Assembly: GCF_010501075.1 (NCBI RefSeq)
Contig: NZ_QVMN01000010.1
Coordinates: forward strand, 1-64,000
Length of the DNA stretch: 64,000 bases
Direction: 5' to 3'
Source: Dysgonomonas sp. 25
GTDB lineage: Bacteria > Bacteroidota > Bacteroidia > Bacteroidales > Dysgonomonadaceae
The notes beneath the pieces were generated by a model. That model searched no databases, was not told where the DNA came from, and worked only from the letters and a program-made list of their open reading frames with translations. Shown here piece after piece: positions 36,182 through 45,443 of the stretch (position 1 is the stretch's first letter; every line of letters starts with the position of its first letter). The position numbers and the translations under genes are program-made.

Positions 36182-36198
36182 TCTCAAACTCAGATTAT

Positions 36199-37080
36199 AT
36201 GCAATTGATAGACGGAAAAGCCATATCGGCACAGATAAAGAAAGAGATAGCAGCAGAAGTAGCCAACATCGAAGCCCGTGGAGGGAAAACGCCTCATCTG
36301 GCAGCCGTATTGGTCGGTCACGATGGCGGAAGCGAAACCTATGTGGCAAGTAAGGTGCGCACCTGCGAAGAAGTAGGCTTCAAATCTTCCCTTATACGGT
36401 TCGAAGAGGATGTGACCGAAGCCGAGTTGTTGGCTTGTGTCGACAAATTGAATAGGGATGCCGATGTAGACGGCTTTATCGTTCAATTGCCTTTGCCGAA
36501 ACATATCTCCGAGCAGAAAGTTATCGAGGCTATCGATTACCGTAAGGATGTGGACGGATTTCATCCTATCAATGTCGGGCGCATGTCTATCGGGCTGCCT
36601 TGCTTTGTATCCGCTACTCCGGCAGGAATACTCGAACTATTGAAGCGCTACGAGATACCGACGCAGGGGAAACATTGCGTTGTCCTCGGGCGAAGCAATA
36701 TTGTCGGAAAGCCTGTTGCCAACCTCATGATGCAGAAGGGCTATCCGGGCGATGCTACGGTGACCGTTTGCCATAGCCGCACACCGAATATCAAAGAGAT
36801 ATGCCTGTCGGCGGATATTATCATTGCTGCCCTCGGCGTTCCCGAATTTCTGAAAGGGGATATGGTGAAGGAAGGAGTTGTTGTTATCGATGTGGGTACG
36901 ACACGCGTCCCTTCTACCGAAACGAAGTCGGGCTTCCGCCTGAAAGGCGATGTAGCTTTCGACGAGGTTGCCCCCAAAGCGTCGTTCATCACACCCGTTC
37001 CGGGCGGAGTAGGGCCGATGACGATTATCTCGCTGATGCGCAATACTTTATTGGCAGGAAAGAAAGAAATATATAAGTAG
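36199..37080 (+). CDS. folD: Bifunctional methylenetetrahydrofolate dehydrogenase/cyclohydrolase FolD
   Basis: Interconverts 5,10-methylene-THF and 10-formyl-THF with NADP. The 293-residue protein shows the substrate-site sequence [23 protein letters not shown], and the nucleotide-binding [14 protein letters not shown] and [10 protein letters not shown] motifs. The loop usually written PCTP reads [11 protein letters not shown] here, a Bacteroidetes-type variant. Along with glyA at 60 kb it belongs to one-carbon metabolism, though the two are not linked. Confidence 0.97.
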   Translation: MQLIDGKAISAQIKKEIAAEVANIEARGGKTPHLAAVLVGHDGGSETYVASKVRTCEEVGFKSSLIRFEEDVTEAELLACVDKLNRDADVDGFIVQLPLPKHISEQKVIEAIDYRKDVDGFHPINVGRMSIGLPCFVSATPAGILELLKRYEIPTQGKHCVVLGRSNIVGKPVANLMMQKGYPGDATVTVCHSRTPNIKEICLSADIIIAALGVPEFLKGDMVKEGVVVIDVGTTRVPSTETKSGFRLKGDVAFDEVAPKASFITPVPGGVGPMTIISLMRNTLLAGKKEIYK

Positions 37081-37376
37081 ACACCGTCATTATAAACCTC
37101 CCTAAAAAGCCTCTAAAGTGTCGCTTTTCTGTACCACTTTTTGTACCAGTAATTGCGTTTGTATCTTTCTCATTAAGGGCTAATTAAGACTATTTTCCGG
37201 AACAAAAAATCAGTATTTTCTATCGAATTACTTTTTTCTTTGAGAACTCCGTGAAAAACTCTGTGTCACTCTGTGGTAAAAAATGTCACGTTTATATAAG
37301 AACACTTTCTTGTAACTCGTAACTGTGCGAAGCACGAAGTAACTCGTAACTAAAACATAGATAAACTTACGGGAAC
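37081..37376. other. Gene-free gap with short dispersed repeats
   Basis: The 296-base gap between folD and the convergent membrane protein gene. It contains GTACCACTTTTTGTACCAG (an imperfect palindrome near 37128), a stretch CTCCGTGAAAAACTCTGTG followed by TCACTCTGTGGT (37247-37274) of the kind also found near 16350 and 26330, and the minus-strand S-repeat relative at 37310-37365. No coding frame is convincing. Confidence 0.6.
37310..37365 (-). repeat. S repeat relative on the minus strand
   Basis: On the minus strand it reads TTTATCTATGTTTTAGTTAC, GAGTTACTTC, GTGCTTCGCACAGTTAC and GAGTTACAAGAAAGTG. The GTGCTTCGCACAGTTAC portion is identical to the bases just after the FISUMP B stop codon. 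It is not beside a FISUMP gene, so S is a dispersed repeat in its own right. Confidence 0.6.
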
Positions 37377-37826
37377 TTAATCGTTCTTATACGGAATATT
37401 CTTGAACTCGCAAAGCTCAGTAATCTTGCTTTTAGCTTGGCGCATATCGTCATAAACCAATTTGCCTAAATCTAATTTCTGCTGCTTTTGCCCGTTGAGC
37501 AGGAAAACGACATAGCTGACACCGAATGTCACTTCCGAAACATTTACCCATTCGATAGCAATAGCCTTTTGAGGAGGAATATCCGCTTCGACAACGTTAT
37601 TGTCTATTTTGAGCAAAGATTTGGTATGAGCCAGAACGTTCTGCAAAAGGATAATTATCCCGAACAACGTAGCAATAGCTGCCAGAATAAACCAGAGGTC
37701 CATCACTCCGGCAAGAAGGTTTTTGATGGTGAAATATAGCCCTATTGCCGTGAAATAGCCACCTGCAATGATGCCGAATATGCGTGCTGCCTTGGGTTTG
37801 CTGTGCCCTATGATAAGTTCGTTCAT
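37377..37826 (-). CDS. Small membrane protein of unknown function
   Basis: A 149-residue protein with two hydrophobic segments (about 15-37, IFGIIAGGYFTAIGLYFTI, and about 43-65, WFILAAIATLFGIIILL) and then a soluble C-terminal part with alternating strands and a Lys/Gln-rich helix. It resembles a bacterial PH-like membrane-protein layout (two helices, then a beta domain), but no family is assigned with confidence. A weak -7 element (TATCTTTA) lies about 30 bases upstream. It is downstream of tcdA on the same strand, with 40 bases between. Confidence 0.65.
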   Translation of the reverse strand: MNELIIGHSKPKAARIFGIIAGGYFTAIGLYFTIKNLLAGVMDLWFILAAIATLFGIIILLQNVLAHTKSLLKIDNNVVEADIPPQKAIAIEWVNVSEVTFGVSYVVFLLNGQKQQKLDLGKLVYDDMRQAKSKITELCEFKNIPYKND

Positions 37827-37866
37827 AATAATCAGTTTAAGTGTAAATGATGATGTAAAGATAAAA

Positions 37867-38628
37867 TTATTCCGCCGAATTGTACGTTTTATCGTATAAA
37901 TCTTGCAAAACCAATGCTGCCAGCCTGAACCCGAAAATGGCGGTGATATGCGCTACCGTTCCGTTTATCTGTGCTTTCAGTTCGTCCCATTGTCCTGCCG
38001 TCCCGGGTGGGGTATATGTACCCTTGTTTTCCAATACCTCGTCGCTGTATACACAGAAAAACTTTTTCGAAGGCATTTCACCTTTCCGCATTTTGCGCCG
38101 GAGGGCGGCGGCCAACGGGCATCCTTTCACCTTCCAGAATTCAGCCGTTTGAATACGCGACGAATCTAACTTGAGGGCTGCACCCATCGACGAAAAAAAG
38201 ACGGCATCGGTCTTTGTCGCCGAACGAATCAGGTTGGCTTTATGCTCGAGGCTGTCGATGGCGTCGATGATATAATCGTAGCCGTTCAACGCGAAAGACG
38301 CATCATTGTCGATGCTGTATATCTCTTGCAGGGCTTCTATCTCGGCATTGGGATTAATCGCCAGCAAACGGGCTTTCAATACCTCTACTTTCGGTTGCCC
38401 CACAGTTTCGGTTGTCGCCATCAGCTGACGGTTGATATTGGTTACATTTACCGTGTCCGAGTCCACTATTGTGAGATGCGTTATGCCCGACCGGACAAGG
38501 CTTTCGGCGCACCAGCTGCCTACACCTCCCACACCGAAAAGTATGACGTGCGCTTCGGCAAGGCGTTTCATTACCTCATCGCCCAGCAATAGGTTCGTAC
38601 GGCTCAATATTTCCTGTTCTGTATACAT
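37867..38628 (-). CDS. tcdA: tRNA threonylcarbamoyladenosine dehydratase (TcdA/CsdL)
   Basis: An E1/ThiF-like ATP-dependent enzyme that cyclises t6A37 of ANN-decoding tRNAs to ct6A. The 253-residue protein has the adenylate-binding GVGGVGSWCAESLVRSG, DSDTVNVTNINRQLMA and DAIDSLEHKANLI. There is no zinc four-cysteine module and no ThiS or MoaD partner nearby, which favours TcdA over ThiF or MoeB. It is followed by the small membrane protein. Confidence 0.9.
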   Translation of the reverse strand: MYTEQEILSRTNLLLGDEVMKRLAEAHVILFGVGGVGSWCAESLVRSGITHLTIVDSDTVNVTNINRQLMATTETVGQPKVEVLKARLLAINPNAEIEALQEIYSIDNDASFALNGYDYIIDAIDSLEHKANLIRSATKTDAVFFSSMGAALKLDSSRIQTAEFWKVKGCPLAAALRRKMRKGEMPSKKFFCVYSDEVLENKGTYTPPGTAGQWDELKAQINGTVAHITAIFGFRLAALVLQDLYDKTYNSAE

Positions 38629-38663
38629 GCCTGATAGTTAATTGAATCAGAGTTATATTTTCG

Positions 38664-38745
38664 TGTCATGCCGAACTTTATGTGAGGCATCTCATTCGGA
38701 TAAAGCAAACGCAAACGAGATCCCTCGCATCCGCTCGGGATGACA
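38664..38745. repeat. REP-like palindromic repeat, copy 2
   Basis: Begins TGTCATGCCGAACTTTATG and ends CATCCGCTCGGGATGACA, with GTGAGGCATCTC and GAGATCCCTCG facing each other as inner complementary arms. It lies in the 142-base gap between tcdA and the NDH-2 gene. Confidence 0.7.
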
Positions 38746-38770
38746 AGGCATGCCAAAGATAATTAAAAAA

Positions 38771-40084
38771 TTATTCCACATCCTGCTCTTCGTATATCTT
38801 GCTGAATTTGGGGCGGATAAATAGCCGGAGCGACACATCGTAGTTGAAGTAGTTCCATACCCAGTCGATGAATACGGCAACTTTGTTCCGCATCCCCACA
38901 ATGGTCAGGATATGGATAAACAGCCAGAGCCACCATGCTACTATGCCGCTGAACTTGAAAGGGCCTAAGTCGGCTACGGCGGCATATTTACCGATTGTGG
39001 CGAGTGAGCCCCTGTCTTGATAGGCGAATCTTTCAGGGCGTTTATTCTTGATTTTTCCGTTCAGGTTTTTGGCGAGGCGCGTAGCCATTTGCAGGGCTAC
39101 CTGTGCCACCTGCGGATGCCCTTTCGGGCTTTTGTCGGTTTGCAGTAAGGCGGTATCGCCTATGGCAAATATATCTTTGCAGTCGTTTACGTGCAGATAT
39201 TCATCTATGACAATCCGCCCTTTCTCGTATGCTTCGGCAGGCATCCCCGGCAAACCGTTGGGAGCTACCCCCGCCACCCAGAATACATTACGCGAACGCA
39301 ATTCGCTTCCGTCGCTCATCTTTATCAGGTTGTTTTCGTAATTGATGACGAAAGCATTATGTTTTATCAGGACGTTCCGTTTAGTCAGCGCTTTAGCTGC
39401 CCCCGCCGATGCCTTTTCGGACATTCCGGCCAGTAATCGCGGCGACCCGTCAATCAGGTGGATTTCCATCTGGTTGAAGTTTATTTCGGGATAATCTTTC
39501 GGCAAGGTATTTTTCCTCAAATCGGCCAAAGCTCCCGACAATTCTACGCCTGTGGCTCCTCCGCCCACCACGACGAAGGTCAGCAACTCTTTCCGTTCTT
39601 CCTCGGTTTTTGCCGTAAGGGCTTCTTCGAAGCTTAATAATATTTTATTCCGCAGAAGAATAGATTCGGGAGTTGATTTCAGTGCGAAGGTTGTTTCGCG
39701 TAAGGCATCGTTTCCGAAATAATTGGTATCGCATCCTGTGGCTATAACTAAATAATCGTAGGGTATATCGCCTATATTGGTGCGCACAATATGTTGGTCG
39801 GGTACCACATATTTGGCTTCGCACATGCGGAAGTGGAAATTCTTGCGCTTCTGGAAGTTCTTGCGCAGCGGATAGGAGATAGAACCCGGCTCCAATCCGG
39901 CGGTTGCCACCTGATAGAACAGCGGCTGGAACTGGTGATAGTTGTATTTGTCTATCATCACTATCTGATAATGCTTGTTGTCGAGCTTTTTTGCCAATTG
40001 CAGCCCACCGAAGCCTCCTCCGATGATGAGGATTCTTTTCAAAGCTCCTTTCCCGGGAATATTCGCAATATATTTTGTATCCAT
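38771..40084 (-). CDS. ndh: Type II NADH dehydrogenase
   Basis: Single-subunit flavoprotein that oxidises NADH and reduces quinone without pumping protons. The 437-residue protein has the FAD-binding IIGGGFGGLQLAKKL (about 20-34), the second dinucleotide fold VVVGGGATGVELSGAL (about 165-180), and IFAIGDTALL near the C-terminal third. The C-terminus carries a hydrophobic segment (FSGIVAWWLWLFIHILTIVG) and an amphipathic tail, as in Bacteroidetes NDH-2, anchoring it to the inner membrane. It is monocistronic. NADPH use cannot be excluded. Confidence 0.93.
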   Translation of the reverse strand: MDTKYIANIPGKGALKRILIIGGGFGGLQLAKKLDNKHYQIVMIDKYNYHQFQPLFYQVATAGLEPGSISYPLRKNFQKRKNFHFRMCEAKYVVPDQHIVRTNIGDIPYDYLVIATGCDTNYFGNDALRETTFALKSTPESILLRNKILLSFEEALTAKTEEERKELLTFVVVGGGATGVELSGALADLRKNTLPKDYPEINFNQMEIHLIDGSPRLLAGMSEKASAGAAKALTKRNVLIKHNAFVINYENNLIKMSDGSELRSRNVFWVAGVAPNGLPGMPAEAYEKGRIVIDEYLHVNDCKDIFAIGDTALLQTDKSPKGHPQVAQVALQMATRLAKNLNGKIKNKRPERFAYQDRGSLATIGKYAAVADLGPFKFSGIVAWWLWLFIHILTIVGMRNKVAVFIDWVWNYFNYDVSLRLFIRPKFSKIYEEQDVE

Positions 40085-40146
40085 AGCGATTGAAATTATT
40101 GTTCCGTATATCTTATTAAAACATTCTATGAACGGGTAAGTTCACC

Positions 40147-43100
40147 TTATTTGCCTGCCGAAGTATTCTCTACCTGCTTGTTTTCAGTTCTTCTTTCATT
40201 CCGGGAGCTTGCTTCGGCGTTCTGGGAGCGGCGGTTACGTCTGCGGCGCGGTAAGAAGAGGCGTTTCAGGGTAGCTGCTTCTTTCGTATAGACGATACCT
40301 ATTCCTTGTGTCATGGGCGCTTGTTTATAGAAGCGGTCATTGGTACGGTTGAAGGCTCTCAGCGTCCAGTTCGTATTCAGTTGGTACTCGGCATCGAAGT
40401 CGCCGATGAAAGTGCCGTCGGCGGTTGCCGATTGGTTATAACCTACATTGGTGTGCAACTTCAATCGGTCGTTGAAAATGCGTGTCGAAACATCCACACT
40501 CATATCCATATCGTTGAATGTGCCGTCGCCCGATTCTATGTTGGTGCCGATTTCCCACTTATCGCCCAGCACATTGCCCAAAAGGGCATTCAGCCCGCTC
40601 GATAAGGTACTGGATGCTACGCTTGTCCACATGCTGTTGCCTATGTTCCCTCCTCCCGACTGGGAATGGAAGGTATTCCCGATGACGAGGTAAGCAAATT
40701 GCGTTGCTTTCTGTTCGTCGGTGACGATGATGCTGCGCACTTTGTTCTTTACATCGTCGTTTGCATCGGGCAAATCGATGTCGTAAGTCACATCCATTTT
40801 GTTTATATCGCCGCTTATGCGGAGGATACAATCAACCTGCACCTTGGGTGAGGAATCTCCTGTCTCGAAGCTCGAATCCAATGTTTTCAGGTCGGCTTTC
40901 ACCCGGCGATAGGCTGTTATGTTGAATTTTGTCTTCATTGGATCGCCGATAAAGTTTAGCTTACTTCCTTCGCGTATCCTGAATTCGAGTTTTTTCAGTC
41001 CTTGCAGGCTTATGCTCACATTCCCGTCGTTTATGGTGTAATCTCCGAATGTGGTCATATTGTCTTTTTGCATATCATAGTTGAAGGCGATTTTCCCGTT
41101 CCCGTTGACATGCATGGCGTCGCCTGTGGCAGGGTCGATTACTACCCGCAATTCTATACTTGGTGTCAGGGTGATATTCGAAGTTATTAACAGCGGCAGG
41201 GCGCTTTCGTTGGGCGGCACGTTCAGCACGATTTCCTTGTCTATTTTTTCTTCGGGCACATTGATATATACGACACCTTTATATAGCTCGGCATCTGTGT
41301 TTTCGGGGACGAGGATATTGATGTTCGATTTATTGTCGTTCCGTATATTCATATTCAGCCTGATGTTGTCTTCGTCTCCCGTTATGCGTACAGTCCCAGT
41401 GGCATATACTTTCCCGTAGAAAAGGCTGTCGGTGCGCGACTGGGTATTGAGGAACATCAGCTTCTCGATGCGTGTGTCGAGCGAATATTTCATATTGTTG
41501 AAATTGTGGTGTGTAACCGTCGCATTGATGGTTGCTTTGTTGCCTTCGCTGTCGAATAGCTTGAGGTCGCTGAATCCGACTTTATCGGGGCTGATTTCTA
41601 TCGTGTCCGAAATCGTATAAACCACATTGGTGTAATCGATGCCGAACGAGGTATTGTTGAACCCGATAAATCCCGATGTAATCGGTGCTTTTGTCGTGCC
41701 CTTTATGCCGATTCCGGCACTTAGCGAGCCGTTCAGTTTGTTGAGCGTCCCCGCCATAAAAGGCTCTATCCAACCGAGCGGGAAGCGGTCGAGGTTTACT
41801 TTCAAATCCAGCTCGCTGTCCTTATCATATATCATCCCGTCTATCAGTGCAAAGCGGGTTTGTCCTCTGTCCAATTTAGAGTTGATACGTATGCCGCCCA
41901 GCTCGTCGTTCATCGCGCAATAAGCATTCAGTGTGCCCAGTGTATCGCCGAAAATGATGATGTCTTCTATCTCTAAGTTTTCGGTATAAAACTCCATTTT
42001 ATCGGTGATTTTCGTCAATTTGATTTCGCCGTCGATGGAGGCTTTGAAGTTGTTTACATTGAAGGTGGACAGGAAATCGCCTATCTGTGCCTCGTCGAAC
42101 GAAAGCGTGAGCGTATCCTGCGGCAGATTGGATATGTAGCCTCCTGCATGGAAATAGCGCTTGCGATTCATATCGATGCCGAAGTTCTCGACCAAGGTGC
42201 GGTCGCCTACATGCACGATGCGGGCTGGACGCAGGTTCAGCTGCATCTTGTCGATGTCGATAGTCGACTGATAGACTTGCAGGAATGTCTGCAACTCATT
42301 TTTGTCCGTTAATCTGAACTGCGTCATACTCTCTATATCGCCTTTGATATTGAATGCGCTGTCGCCCGCATTATTGGTGCCCATCGCCATGTAGGAATGT
42401 ACGGAGTTGTTGGCACCGTTCAATTTGAGGGAGAAATCGTACAATCCATCGCTGAATTCGGGTGCAGCCGAAAGGGTGATATTGAATGTGGAATCGATGT
42501 TGAACATATCGAATTCACCGTTTTTTATCTCTGTATCGCCCGACCGCAGAAACGGAATAGACCCGAAAACGGCAATCTGACGATCGACTGTGCTGATACG
42601 CCCTTTCAGGTTGAACGGTTCGATAACATCCACCGGGAGTTGGAAGATTCTGCCGATTTCTTCGGTGTTTTCGACATTCAGCGTGAAGAAGAAATTGTTC
42701 AGCCGTTTCCGCAACGTATATCTCTCCGGGAAGACAGCCGAGAGGTAATCGTGCATCATATTCGATATTTCATACGGCAGGGTTGAGAAGGTATATTGCC
42801 CCACGATATTGGCCGATAGCAACTTCGATTCCAGTGTGATTGATTTGTCCGTATCTGTTGACTGGTCTATTTCGAGCGTAATCAGTCCCGGCACGAAGTT
42901 GAAGGTAGAATCTTTCAGGCTGAGGCTGTCCAATGCAATCTTGGCCGACAGCTTGTCTATATCTGTTCCCTTTATGTCCCCGTTCAGGCGGAAAGACAGG
43001 CGGGGACGAAACCAATAATCGTTCTGATAGAAGAACGGAACGTCCAATTCATCGACTTTCACGCCGATGTGCACATCCGCTATCTCTGTCTGCGTCATAG

Positions 43101-44670
43101 TTGCATTCAGTGCCAGTTTTCCTATCGGCAGGTCACCCGATAGCGTGACACCCATATCGTTGGCGTTGTAGTGCGCCGTCACAGGCATATCTTTCAGGTC
43201 GGCACCCTGATATTGCAGCAGGTCTATCGCTCCCTGCGCTTCGGCTGTCAGCGGCAATGTATTGCTTTGCTTTATGTTTGCATCCAGATGGAAAGACGCA
43301 TGATTGAGTGTTGTATCTGCCAGCAAGCTCCCCAAATCGAAATCCACAGTAGAGAGGTTGGCACTCAAATCGAAGTCGGTGAAGGTCGTATCTATCGCTC
43401 CCTGTGCTTTCAGCTTTAGTGTGCCTTGCCGGACGGAAGCGTTGGCGTCGAGGCTCAGATTGTTCAATTTTCCCGATAAATTGGCGGTTAAATTGACCGT
43501 CCCCATATCGGAAAGGATATCCGGCGCCACAAAGGTAGAATCGCCCAAGCGTGCCAGATAGGTTATTCCGGCAGGGGTGAGGGATAGCTTGCTGATTTCG
43601 GCTTTTACGTCCGAATTGCCTAAGGCGCTATAGCTGCCTATATAGGCCGAACCGTCTAATATGACATTGTTGCCTAAAGCGAGGTAGATTGTTTTGGCGT
43701 CTACCTGCGGCAGCTTCCCTTTGACATCTATATGGGCTGTGAGCTTGTCTGTTATGTATTTTGCATTGGGGAGGAAGTATCGGACATCCGCCGGAGAAAT
43801 TTCAATATCGTCGGTGAAAAGGGCAAATTCATCCGTGTCGAGATTGTATTCGGCATGGTTGACCTTGAGGTGCGAGTTGGCCAGTTCGAGCGTCAGGTTA
43901 TCTGTCTTGAAAAGCGAACCTTCCGAAACGACATGCCCTTTGAGGGTGTTGATCGTTAGCCCCGATTGCTCGGATGCAGCCAAACTGTTCACACGGACAT
44001 CCAAATCCTCGGTATCGATAGAATAGAGATTGATATTGGCGTTGAAGCCCGAAAGAGCTATGTGCGAAGCATTGAATTCGTTCGGTGTCTGCGGTTCGGA
44101 TAGGATGTCGTAGTGTAACCGCCCGCGATTGATATCGATTTCGCTGATGACGATTTGTATCGACGAGGCTGTTGTATCTTCCACCTGCGTGGTGTCGGAT
44201 GAGGCAAATGCGTCGATGAGGAACTGGAAGTTATAGTCCGAAATCGAATCTTTTGCATTCACCTTGATGACGAAATCGTCGAGGATTATATTGTCTATCA
44301 GCAATTCGTTGCTCAGCAACTTCCACGGGCTGAGGCGGGCATCTAAGAATTGGGCGTAAAGGAGTGTATCCTTGTCCAGATCCTCCACATATAGCCCTTC
44401 GATGGTTGCATGGTTAAACAGGCTGATGCGTACCTTGTCTATCCTGACTTCGGTGCCTGTCATGCTTTTCAGTTCGTCGGTGGCATAGCCGACCAGCTTG
44501 TTTTGGACGAAAGGGATGGATAATAGGATATACAACACCACATTCAGCCCCACGATGACGAGGGCTGTTATCAGCGTAGCTTTCAGCAGCCGTGCCAGAC
44601 AACCTTTTTTCGGCTTTGGCTTGGCGGCAGGCTCCTGCTGATTGGTTGTTGTATGTTCCTTATCTTCCAC
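40147..44670 (-). CDS. tamB: TamB/DUF490 translocation and lipid-transport protein
   Basis: A 1507-residue AsmA-superfamily protein that spans the periplasm as a long beta-helix groove. TamB-like proteins move phospholipid between membranes and assist outer-membrane protein assembly. It has one N-terminal membrane helix (about 27-50, ATLITALVIVGLNVVLYILL), thousands of bases of repeating short beta strands, and a C-terminal DUF490 domain (about 1150-1440; IGNSMWTSVASSTLSSGLNA, LGDKWEIGTN, TNWTLRAFN). A basic, low-complexity tail (RRRRNRR, EASSRNERR) follows. It sits 12 bases after the ArsC/Spx-like gene; no TamA-type barrel gene is adjacent here. Confidence 0.93.
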   Translation of the reverse strand: MEDKEHTTTNQQEPAAKPKPKKGCLARLLKATLITALVIVGLNVVLYILLSIPFVQNKLVGYATDELKSMTGTEVRIDKVRISLFNHATIEGLYVEDLDKDTLLYAQFLDARLSPWKLLSNELLIDNIILDDFVIKVNAKDSISDYNFQFLIDAFASSDTTQVEDTTASSIQIVISEIDINRGRLHYDILSEPQTPNEFNASHIALSGFNANINLYSIDTEDLDVRVNSLAASEQSGLTINTLKGHVVSEGSLFKTDNLTLELANSHLKVNHAEYNLDTDEFALFTDDIEISPADVRYFLPNAKYITDKLTAHIDVKGKLPQVDAKTIYLALGNNVILDGSAYIGSYSALGNSDVKAEISKLSLTPAGITYLARLGDSTFVAPDILSDMGTVNLTANLSGKLNNLSLDANASVRQGTLKLKAQGAIDTTFTDFDLSANLSTVDFDLGSLLADTTLNHASFHLDANIKQSNTLPLTAEAQGAIDLLQYQGADLKDMPVTAHYNANDMGVTLSGDLPIGKLALNATMTQTEIADVHIGVKVDELDVPFFYQNDYWFRPRLSFRLNGDIKGTDIDKLSAKIALDSLSLKDSTFNFVPGLITLEIDQSTDTDKSITLESKLLSANIVGQYTFSTLPYEISNMMHDYLSAVFPERYTLRKRLNNFFFTLNVENTEEIGRIFQLPVDVIEPFNLKGRISTVDRQIAVFGSIPFLRSGDTEIKNGEFDMFNIDSTFNITLSAAPEFSDGLYDFSLKLNGANNSVHSYMAMGTNNAGDSAFNIKGDIESMTQFRLTDKNELQTFLQVYQSTIDIDKMQLNLRPARIVHVGDRTLVENFGIDMNRKRYFHAGGYISNLPQDTLTLSFDEAQIGDFLSTFNVNNFKASIDGEIKLTKITDKMEFYTENLEIEDIIIFGDTLGTLNAYCAMNDELGGIRINSKLDRGQTRFALIDGMIYDKDSELDLKVNLDRFPLGWIEPFMAGTLNKLNGSLSAGIGIKGTTKAPITSGFIGFNNTSFGIDYTNVVYTISDTIEISPDKVGFSDLKLFDSEGNKATINATVTHHNFNNMKYSLDTRIEKLMFLNTQSRTDSLFYGKVYATGTVRITGDEDNIRLNMNIRNDNKSNINILVPENTDAELYKGVVYINVPEEKIDKEIVLNVPPNESALPLLITSNITLTPSIELRVVIDPATGDAMHVNGNGKIAFNYDMQKDNMTTFGDYTINDGNVSISLQGLKKLEFRIREGSKLNFIGDPMKTKFNITAYRRVKADLKTLDSSFETGDSSPKVQVDCILRISGDINKMDVTYDIDLPDANDDVKNKVRSIIVTDEQKATQFAYLVIGNTFHSQSGGGNIGNSMWTSVASSTLSSGLNALLGNVLGDKWEIGTNIESGDGTFNDMDMSVDVSTRIFNDRLKLHTNVGYNQSATADGTFIGDFDAEYQLNTNWTLRAFNRTNDRFYKQAPMTQGIGIVYTKEAATLKRLFLPRRRRNRRSQNAEASSRNERRTENKQVENTSAGK

Positions 44671-44682
44671 CTATCCGAGGGC

Positions 44683-45042
44683 TTATTTCAATTTTTCGCT
44701 CCACAATTGCTCGTCGAATCCTACCAGCACAAAAGCCGGAGTGACGATGATAGGGCGTTTTACGACCATCCCGTTCGAAGCGAGTATTTTTATCAGTTCT
44801 TTTTCCGATGCTGTTTTCACCTTTTCTTTCAGGTTTTGCTCCTTGTATATCAGCCCCGACGTGTTGAAGAATTTACTGATCGGCAACTCACTCTTCGGAA
44901 TCCATTCGGATAATTCTTTTTCGGTGGGGTTGTCGATGCTTATATCGCGGCTTTCCACGTCGATGCTGTTTTCTTTCAGCCATTTAGCCGCTTTTCGGCA
45001 TGTGCCGCACTTCGGGTATTGAATGAAAAGAATTTCTGACAT
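44683..45042 (-). CDS. ArsC/Spx-family thioredoxin-fold protein
   Basis: A 119-residue protein of the arsenate reductase (ArsC)/Spx family. It has a thioredoxin fold with the redox motif KCGTCRKAAKWL (C12 and C15) and the family segment IVTPAFVLVGFDEQLW. The two-cysteine motif is of the Spx/YffB kind, and the second conserved arginine-rich ArsC site is not evident, so arsenate reduction is doubtful. It starts 28 bases after a -7 element and is followed by tamB after 12 bases, so the pair is probably one operon. Confidence 0.85.
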   Translation of the reverse strand: MSEILFIQYPKCGTCRKAAKWLKENSIDVESRDISIDNPTEKELSEWIPKSELPISKFFNTSGLIYKEQNLKEKVKTASEKELIKILASNGMVVKRPIIVTPAFVLVGFDEQLWSEKLK

Positions 45043-45443
45043 GTCGATTGATTTTTAACAATTCTGTATTGATTAACAAAAATACATAAAAGTACTTATA
45101 CCATTAACGTAATAAAACTGATTAAGGTTCAAAGATTCTTAAAATTCACTTTTCTTTTCACTCTAAGCGATCTCTGTATGATAGCACTCTGCAATTTCTC
45201 ACAAGCAGCCAACGGCATAAAAAATCGCGAAAAAGGGTGTGTTCGTCGCTGAAATAGGGCGTTTGGTCTATTATTCCTCCCAATGCCGGAAATGGAACTT
45301 ATTTTTGTGAGTAACTCGCGAATGGTGAAAATGTCGGAATATCACATACAACATGCTTATTTCTGGCAAACAGTGTATAGATTTGTTCTATCCCGCTTAC
45401 CATTTTATATATGCGCTCTATCACGTTAATTAATTTATATCGT
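45043..45443. other. Gap upstream of FISUMP B
   Basis: This 401-base divergent gap holds the promoter for the minus-strand operon and a plus-strand TATTTTTG at 45300-45307 that could serve FISUMP B with a leader of about 130 bases. No CA tract or C/G-rich block lies here, unlike upstream of FISUMP A and C. No gene is seen; the minus-strand frame through 45299-45676 is a shadow. Confidence 0.5.
45077..45084 (-). promoter_or_regulatory. -7 promoter element for the ArsC/Spx-tamB operon
   Basis: Minus-strand TATTTTTG (TAnnTTTG), 35 bases upstream of the ArsC/Spx-like start codon. Confidence 0.5.

Noticed and set aside
44683-45042. Arsenic resistance gene
   Set aside because: The thioredoxin-fold protein has a CxxC of Spx/YffB type, lies in an operon with tamB and has no ars partners.
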